A stretch of 9,365 bases of DNA from Clostridia bacterium (GTDB lineage Bacteria; Bacillota; Clostridia; Oscillospirales; Acutalibacteraceae): NCBI GenBank assembly GCA_024689165.1, contig JAILDS010000119.1:1-9365 (forward strand). The letters are read 5' to 3'. Within the stretch, counting starts at the first letter, position 1, and each line of letters opens with the position of its first letter. Below the pieces are notes generated by a model. The model was not told the DNA's origin. It worked only from the letters and a program-made list of their open reading frames with translations, and did no database searches. Of this stretch, positions 5,092 through 9,365 are shown one piece after another. A program made the position numbers and the translations under genes.

Positions 5092-5937
5092 ATGAAAAAG
5101 ATTATTTCCTTTCTGCTCTGCGCCTGTATGCTGTTTGCCCTTTCTTCCGTCGGCGCGGGCGCAGGAACAGCGACAAAATACGTCGTGCTCGGCGACTCCA
5201 TAGCCTACGGCTCGGGGCTGTCGAACCCCGTCGAAGCCGTGTACGGCAGGATAGTTGCGGACACGAACAGCTGGGAATACGCGAATTTCGCCGTGCCCGG
5301 GCACACTACCGCGAACCTGCTCACGCGTATTGAGCAGGACGCCGTCAGCGGCGCGATCGCCGGCGCGGACGTGATCAGCATCTCAATCGGCGGCAACAAT
5401 TTCCTGCTCGGCGGCATCAGCGCCATTCTCTACGACGGCATAGTGCTCGAGGATCACACGCGTATCGACGATATCGCCGACGGGCTGTATGAGGACCTCG
5501 GCAGGATAGTCGGGAGGATCCGCGAGCTCAACCCCGGCGCCGCCATACTGCTGCAGACGCTGTACAACCCGCAGACCGGCTATATCGGCGAGGTCTATCA
5601 GTACGGCGCGGACAGCCTGAACGAGAAGATCCGCGAATTCGACGCCGCCAACCCCGGCGAGATACTTATCGTCGACGTCGGGTCCGCGCTCACGGACTCC
5701 GACACTGATTTCGCCGAGGACCGCGTACACCCCAGCGCGGCGGGCAATGAGAAGATTGCCCGCGAGGTGCTCAAAACACTGTATGACAACGGCCTCTGCA
5801 GCGGGACGGAGCCCGTGATAAACACACCCGGCCGCGACGCGCGCGGAACGGGCCTTTTCTCGTTTTCCGTCGATCTCTGCGGCAGGTTCTTCCACCTTCT
5901 CGCAGTGATAAGAAAAACTTTTTCGAGCCTCTTCTGA
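5092..5937 (+). CDS. Secreted SGNH/GDSL-family hydrolase
   Basis: The predicted 281-residue enzyme should hydrolyse an ester-type bond outside the cell. All four SGNH blocks are visible: YVVLGDSIAYGSG with nucleophile S36; NFAVPGHTT with oxyanion G70; SIGGNNFLLG with an Asn at about 102-103; and EDRVHPSAAG with D210 and H213 of the catalytic triad. A signal peptide, MKKIISFLLCACMLFALSSVGAGA, starts the protein. The start at 5092 is chosen over an in-frame ATG at 5071 because GGAGG (5081-5085) sits 6 nt before it and the signal peptide begins there. The last ~28 residues (GLFSFSVDLCGRFFHLLAVIRKTFSSLF region) lie beyond the catalytic fold and are hydrophobic with basic residues, perhaps a surface or membrane association tail. 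The substrate cannot be told from sequence; lipids, acylated glycans and peptidoglycan are all possible. First gene of a four-gene unit. Confidence 0.93.
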   Translation: MKKIISFLLCACMLFALSSVGAGAGTATKYVVLGDSIAYGSGLSNPVEAVYGRIVADTNSWEYANFAVPGHTTANLLTRIEQDAVSGAIAGADVISISIGGNNFLLGGISAILYDGIVLEDHTRIDDIADGLYEDLGRIVGRIRELNPGAAILLQTLYNPQTGYIGEVYQYGADSLNEKIREFDAANPGEILIVDVGSALTDSDTDFAEDRVHPSAAGNEKIAREVLKTLYDNGLCSGTEPVINTPGRDARGTGLFSFSVDLCGRFFHLLAVIRKTFSSLF

Positions 5938-5950
5938 GCCCGATTCGGCC

Positions 5951-5977
5951 GTCCGGACGCCCCGGGGCGCTCCGGAC
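5951..5977 (+). repeat. Strong GC-rich intercistronic hairpin between the hydrolase and MATE genes
   Basis: GTCCGGACGCCCC (5951-5963) is followed with no spacer by GGGGCG, one extra C, and TCCGGAC (5964-5977), so the two arms pair over 13 bp with a single bulge. There is no T-run, so it is not a standard terminator. It ends right against the MATE ribosome binding site (about 5978-5983), so it could block 3'-5' decay of the upstream message or tune MATE translation. Confidence 0.6.
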
Positions 5978-5988
5978 AGAGGAACAAA

Positions 5989-7359
5989 ATGGAAAAAACA
6001 GAAGTTTCGGAGATGACCTCGGGACCGTTCTTCAGAAAGATCGTGATGTTCGCGATCCCAGTCACGCTCACGGGCCTGCTGCAGATAGTATACAACACGG
6101 CGGATACGGCCGTCGTCGGACAGTTCGCGGGTAAGACGGCGCTTGCCGCCGTCGGCTCCACCGGCTCGATGATAGGCCTTATCGTGAATCTTTTCACCGG
6201 GCTCTCCATGGGCGCCGGAGTGCTCACCGCGCGTCTGCTCGGCGCCGGGGACGGAGAGGGCGTCCGCCGCGCGGTGCATACGGCGATGGGGCTGAGCCTG
6301 CTCAGCGGTTTTGCTGTCGGAGCTGTGGGCGTCGTTTTTTCACCCACACTGCTGCGCTGGATGCAGGCGCCCGCGGACACGATAGAGCTTTCGACGCTCT
6401 ATGTGCGCATTTATTTCCTCGGCGCGCCCGGGTCGATGGTGTTCAACTTTTCCGCCGCGATCATACGCTCCACCGGGGACACTAAGCGCCCGCTGGCGTA
6501 TCTGGCGTCCTCCGGGCTCGTGAACATACTTCTCAACCTTTTTACGATAATAGTCCTGCGCTGGGGCGTGGCGGGCGTGGCCGTCGCGACTATCGCCTCG
6601 CAGTATATGACCGCCGTCCTCGCGGTGCGCCGCCTTGTGAAAACGGATGAGTCGGTGCGCCTTACCGTCCGCGACGTCCGATTCCACGGCGCGGAGCTGC
6701 GTCAGATACTGCGTATCGGCGTGCCCGCGGGGCTGCAGAACGCGCTTTTCTCCATTTCCAACGTCATAATCCAGTCCAACGTCAATTCCTTCGGCTCGGA
6801 CGCGATGGCGGGCATCTCCGCCGGCTCAAATTTCGACGCCTACGTTTACACTGCGACCAACGGCTATACGCAGGCGGCGATGACCTTCATCTCGCAGAAC
6901 GTCGGCGCGAAAAAACGTGAGAACATCCGGAAGCTGTGGGGCCTGTCCGTGTTGGGAGCGTCTGCGGCGGCGGCCGTGCTCCAGACGGCGGGCTTTATCA
7001 TGCGGTATCAGATAGTGCGCATTTTTTCGTCCGACCCGACCGTCGCGGAGATCGGCGCGGAACGGATGGCGCTGATCATGCCGTTTTTCATCTTCTGTTC
7101 GCTGATGGACGTTACGGCGGGCGCGGTGCGCGGGCTGGGCAGGTCGTTCCAGATCATGCTCGTGTCGCTGTTCGGCGCGTGCGGGATAAGGCTCATATGG
7201 GTCTTTTTCATACTTCCTGTCAACCGGACGCTTTCGTTTCTATATATATCCTACCCGCTGTCGTGGGGGATATCGTTCATCATCGCGGCGGGGCTGTTCC
7301 TGTGGCTGACCGGTCCGCGGCGGATCGGGTCCGTTATGAACGAGGCGGAAAAGGCATGA
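5989..7359 (+). CDS. MATE-family efflux transporter (YoeA-like group)
   Basis: The 456-residue inner-membrane protein has the length and roughly twelve hydrophobic segments of MATE exporters, which expel cationic drugs or metabolites using Na+ or H+ gradients. The N-terminal half has the classic LLQIVYNTADTAVVGQFAG region (30-48) with D39, then LAAVGSTGS, then GLSMGAGVLTARLLGAGD (71-88). The loop signature RSTGDTKRPL occurs at 160-169 and its partner RGLGRSFQIM at 381-390, showing the two pseudo-symmetric halves. ATG 5989 has AGAGGA a few bases upstream. It follows the hydrolase by 51 bp and precedes the aldolase, with no terminator between, so it is likely co-transcribed. The substrate is not predictable; local context does not suggest an antibiotic cluster. 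Confidence 0.96.
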   Translation: MEKTEVSEMTSGPFFRKIVMFAIPVTLTGLLQIVYNTADTAVVGQFAGKTALAAVGSTGSMIGLIVNLFTGLSMGAGVLTARLLGAGDGEGVRRAVHTAMGLSLLSGFAVGAVGVVFSPTLLRWMQAPADTIELSTLYVRIYFLGAPGSMVFNFSAAIIRSTGDTKRPLAYLASSGLVNILLNLFTIIVLRWGVAGVAVATIASQYMTAVLAVRRLVKTDESVRLTVRDVRFHGAELRQILRIGVPAGLQNALFSISNVIIQSNVNSFGSDAMAGISAGSNFDAYVYTATNGYTQAAMTFISQNVGAKKRENIRKLWGLSVLGASAAAAVLQTAGFIMRYQIVRIFSSDPTVAEIGAERMALIMPFFIFCSLMDVTAGAVRGLGRSFQIMLVSLFGACGIRLIWVFFILPVNRTLSFLYISYPLSWGISFIIAAGLFLWLTGPRRIGSVMNEAEKA

Positions 7360-7394
7360 ACGGGGCAGAGCTTTACCTGACTTACGGAGGGAAT

Positions 7395-8456
7395 ATGGTT
7401 TCTTTTGAAAGCGATTACGTCTGCGGCGCGCATCCCGAGGTGCTCGCTAGGCTCGCGGAGACTAACCTTGAGCCTCTGCCCGGCTACGGGGCGGACAGAT
7501 ACAGCCTTGCGGCAAAGGAAAAGATACTCGACGCAGTCGGCGTCGAAGGCTCGGAGGTGGTGTTCCTCGTCGGCGGGACGCAGACCAACGCGGTCGTGAT
7601 ATCGACGCTTCTGCGCGATTTCGAGGGCGTCGTCGCCGCGAAGACCGGGCACATCAGCTCCCACGAGGCAGGCGCGATTGAGTACACCGGCCATAAGGTG
7701 ACGGAGCTGCCCCAGAGGGACGGAAAGGTCGAGCCGGACGTTTTAAGGGACTTCCTCGAAGGCTTTTACGCGGACCGGAACCACGAGCACATGCCCTTCC
7801 CGGGAATGCTGTATATCTCTTTCCCGACGGAGTACGGCACGCTCTATTCGCTCGCGGAGCTGAAGGAGCTGTCCGGCATATGCCGGGAATTCGGGATGCG
7901 TCTGTTCATAGACGGCGCGCGGATGGGCTACGGCCTGATGAGCCGCAGCGCGGACGTGACGCTGAGCGATATCGCCCGGCTGAGCGACGCGTTCACCATA
8001 GGCGGTACAAAAGTCGGGGCGCTGTGCGGCGAGGCGGTGGTTTTCGCCGGGGGCAGGCTGCCGGAACATTTTCTGACCTCGGTAAAAAAGCGGGGAGCCC
8101 TGCTCGCCAAGGGCAGGCTCGTCGGTGTTCAGTTCGACGCGCTTTTTACGGACGGGCTGTACTTCCGGATCGGCCGCAAAGCCATAGACGCCGCCGAGAA
8201 GATGAAGGAGATCTTCGCCTCCCACGGGCTTGAGACTAATATAGACTCCCCGACCAACCAGCAGTTCGTCATGCTCGGGGACGATCTCATGGAGCGTCTT
8301 AGCAAAAGGGTCGCGTTCGGCTTCTGGGAAAAACCTGACGACGCGCATACGGTCGTCAGGTTCGCAACGAGCTGGTCGACGACGGAAAGCGACCTCGCCG
8401 AGCTGGACGCCGCGCTGTCGGAGACGATCGGGCGGGACGAAGGGACCCGGGAATGA
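7395..8456 (+). CDS. ltaE: Low-specificity L-threonine aldolase (beta-eliminating lyase family)
   Basis: This PLP enzyme splits L-threonine or L-allo-threonine into glycine and acetaldehyde in the cytoplasm. The 353-residue product opens with MVSFESDYVCGAHPEVL, matching the start of family members. Other landmarks are the PGYGADRYS segment, FLVGGTQTNAVV (phosphate-binding area, about 57-68), GHISSHEAGAIEYTGHKV with H90 stacking on PLP, FIDGARMGYG with D173 and R176, and TIGGTKVGAL with K206 forming the Schiff base; VRFATSW near 321-327 likely holds the substrate-binding Arg. The start at 7395 is preferred because GGAGGG lies just upstream and the family alignment begins there. An in-frame ATG at 7356 overlaps the MATE stop as ATGA and would add 13 residues, a possible alternative. 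The downstream EEP gene overlaps it by 4 nt. Confidence 0.94.
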   Translation: MVSFESDYVCGAHPEVLARLAETNLEPLPGYGADRYSLAAKEKILDAVGVEGSEVVFLVGGTQTNAVVISTLLRDFEGVVAAKTGHISSHEAGAIEYTGHKVTELPQRDGKVEPDVLRDFLEGFYADRNHEHMPFPGMLYISFPTEYGTLYSLAELKELSGICREFGMRLFIDGARMGYGLMSRSADVTLSDIARLSDAFTIGGTKVGALCGEAVVFAGGRLPEHFLTSVKKRGALLAKGRLVGVQFDALFTDGLYFRIGRKAIDAAEKMKEIFASHGLETNIDSPTNQQFVMLGDDLMERLSKRVAFGFWEKPDDAHTVVRFATSWSTTESDLAELDAALSETIGRDEGTRE

Positions 8457-9157
8457 TAATAAAAGCCGTCACCTACAACATACAGCACTGCGCCGTCTTC
8501 CCGACGGGCAGGATCGATTTCGACATGTTCGCGCACAGGATAAGCTCCTTCGGGGCGGACGTCGTCGGGCTCAACGAGGTCCGCGGCAGGGGGATAAGAC
8601 GGGATTACGAGGACCAGGCCGCGGAGCTCGCCGAAAGAACGGGAATGAGCCGCTACTTCGCGAAAGCCGCCGACATAGGCCCCGGCAACCCGTACGGCAA
8701 CGCCCTGCTGACGCGTCTGGACGTCGGCAGCTGCAAAACGATACCCATACCCGAACCGTCGCCGAAGGCCTACGACGGATATTACGAGCCCCGCTGCGTG
8801 CTCAGGTTCGTACCGATGGATGCTGACGTCAAGTTCCTGATAACTCATTTCGGTCTGAACCCCGACGAGCAGGAGAGCGCGCTCGAAACGGTTCTGTCGC
8901 TCCTCGACGGAGGGAACACGGTCCTCATGGGCGACCTCAACGTCACGCCGGACAGCGTTATAATCGAAAAGCTGAAGCAAAAAATGACCGAAGCCTCGTT
9001 CGCTGTCGGCAATGCCGGGCCGACCTTCCCGTCGGACCGGCCCGACAGGAAGATAGACTATATTTTCACGAGCGGCGCGGTCCGCGTCCGCTCCTGCGGC
9101 GTCGTGCCCGGGGTCCTCAGCGATCATCTCGCGCTCGCCGCTGAGCTTGAGCTCTGA
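8453..9157 (+). CDS. Endonuclease/exonuclease/phosphatase (EEP) superfamily enzyme
   Basis: The 234-residue protein carries the complete metal-dependent EEP active site: VTYNIQHC with N9, VGLNEVRG with E42, ITHFGL with H132, MGDLNVTP with D161 and N163, RKIDYIF with D202, and LSDHLALAAEL with D224 and H225. Members cut phosphodiester or phosphoester bonds in DNA, lipids, nucleotides or sugar phosphates. No signal peptide is present, so it acts in the cytoplasm. It is somewhat shorter than exonuclease III and I see nothing that marks it as a DNA repair AP endonuclease, so the substrate is left open. Its ATG overlaps the aldolase stop (ATGA, 8453-8456), with AAGGGA 7 nt upstream, so translation is probably coupled. 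Last gene of the unit. Confidence 0.93.
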   Translation: MIIKAVTYNIQHCAVFPTGRIDFDMFAHRISSFGADVVGLNEVRGRGIRRDYEDQAAELAERTGMSRYFAKAADIGPGNPYGNALLTRLDVGSCKTIPIPEPSPKAYDGYYEPRCVLRFVPMDADVKFLITHFGLNPDEQESALETVLSLLDGGNTVLMGDLNVTPDSVIIEKLKQKMTEASFAVGNAGPTFPSDRPDRKIDYIFTSGAVRVRSCGVVPGVLSDHLALAAELEL

Positions 9158-9287
9158 CAGATCGCACGTCGTACGGAGGCGCGGCAGAACACTGTCTTTT
9201 CATAAAAAATGGGGCTGTAAGAATGATCCACTCAAAATACCACCGCTGCAGCATTCCTGCGCAATATTGAAAAAACCTAAAAAATAG
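9158..9287. other. Intergenic tail after the EEP gene
   Basis: No gene is seen in this 130-bp stretch. It turns AT-rich after about 9195, in contrast with the preceding genes. GGGGCTGTAAGAATGATC begins at 9211; GGGGCTGT starts are common at ends of some Firmicutes insertion sequences, but no partner end or transposase is in the window, so this is only a hint. Confidence 0.4.
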
Positions 9288-9343
9288 TCACAAAAAAACG
9301 GGGAATATGGCGAAACCCTGCCATATTCCCGCTTTTTTTGTGA
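9288..9343. terminator. Large bidirectional intrinsic terminator
   Basis: An inner 11-bp stem GGGAATATGGC (9301-9311) with GCCATATTCCC (9320-9330) closes on an 8-nt loop. Outside a 2-bp mismatch, a second perfect 11-bp pairing, TCACAAAAAAA (9288-9298) with TTTTTTTGTGA (9333-9343), follows. Each strand therefore has a stem followed by seven T residues, so it can end the EEP operon and also a converging minus-strand gene beyond the window. Confidence 0.85.
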
Positions 9344-9344
9344 A

Positions 9345-9362
9345 ACGGCAGAGGTCTGCCGT
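9345..9362. repeat. Short perfect inverted repeat at the window edge
   Basis: ACGGCAGA (9345-9352) and TCTGCCGT (9355-9362) are exact reverse complements around GG. It lies 1 bp after the bidirectional terminator. It may be the stem of a second terminator whose T-run is past the window end. Confidence 0.5.
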
Positions 9363-9365
9363 GCT

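Noticed and set aside
5383..6380. Long open frames on the minus strand opposite the hydrolase and MATE genes
   Set aside because: They run antisense to well-supported genes, have low-complexity Arg/Ala/Pro-rich composition and lack ribosome binding sites; they result from GC-rich codon bias.
6936..7394. Extension of the threonine aldolase frame upstream into the MATE gene
   Set aside because: The extra residues are the MATE coding sequence read in another frame; the family alignment and GGAGGG site place the start at 7395 (or at most 7356).
8129..9127. A 332-codon minus-strand open frame opposite the aldolase and EEP genes
   Set aside because: Both plus-strand genes have complete active-site motifs and coupled starts; the antisense frame has no recognisable domain or start signal.
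1..9365. CRISPR arrays, tRNA or rRNA genes, intact transposase genes
   Set aside because: No regularly spaced short direct repeats, no RNA gene signatures and no transposase or integrase motifs were found in any frame.

Overview
The window looks like the chromosome of an uncultured, anaerobic, GC-rich Clostridia bacterium, probably of the Oscillospiraceae/Ruminococcaceae type. The reasons are strong AGGAGG-like ribosome binding sites, frequent ATA and AGG codons in GC-rich genes, a secreted protein ending in a type I dockerin, a YoeA-like MATE transporter, and Firmicutes-style intrinsic terminators. This placement is inferred from style; no taxonomic marker is present.

Layout. (1) Positions 2-385 are the 3' end of an unrecognised plus-strand gene. 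(2) Positions 410-1258 hold a complete minus-strand toxin-antitoxin operon: a near-consensus promoter, a RelB/DinJ-type antitoxin, a PIN-domain toxin overlapping it by 4 nt, and an intrinsic terminator. An imperfect inverted repeat covers the -10 box, Shine-Dalgarno and start codon and looks like the autoregulatory operator. (3) Positions 1259-1784 are about 525 bases without a convincing gene. They hold an orphan plus-strand terminator-like hairpin (1384-1431), a small palindrome, and a possible promoter. (4) Positions 1785-4952 carry two exported-protein genes. The first is a 211-aa protein of unknown function whose frame continues past its TGA for 23 more coding-like codons. The second is a 765-aa protein made of two tandem copies of an unrecognised ~300-residue module plus a dockerin, closed by a strong terminator. 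(5) Positions 5004-9343 look like one transcription unit: promoter, secreted SGNH hydrolase, GC-rich intercistronic hairpin, MATE exporter, low-specificity L-threonine aldolase, endonuclease/exonuclease/phosphatase-family enzyme, then a large bidirectional terminator.

How the genes work together. The toxin-antitoxin pair is a self-contained selfish or stress module. The 1785-4862 pair are exported proteins; the dockerin implies docking of the large protein onto a cohesin-bearing scaffold or cell-surface protein encoded elsewhere. The four-gene unit mixes an extracellular hydrolase, a multidrug-type exporter, a PLP enzyme and a phosphodiesterase-fold enzyme, with ATGA overlap coupling at the aldolase/EEP junction. 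No shared pathway is evident and it may be a housekeeping-style mixed operon.

The most unusual items are the duplicated module with three conserved cysteines per copy, the in-frame TGA followed by a plausible C-terminus, and the pairing of a RelB/DinJ antitoxin with a PIN toxin. No CRISPR array, tRNA, rRNA or intact mobile element was seen.
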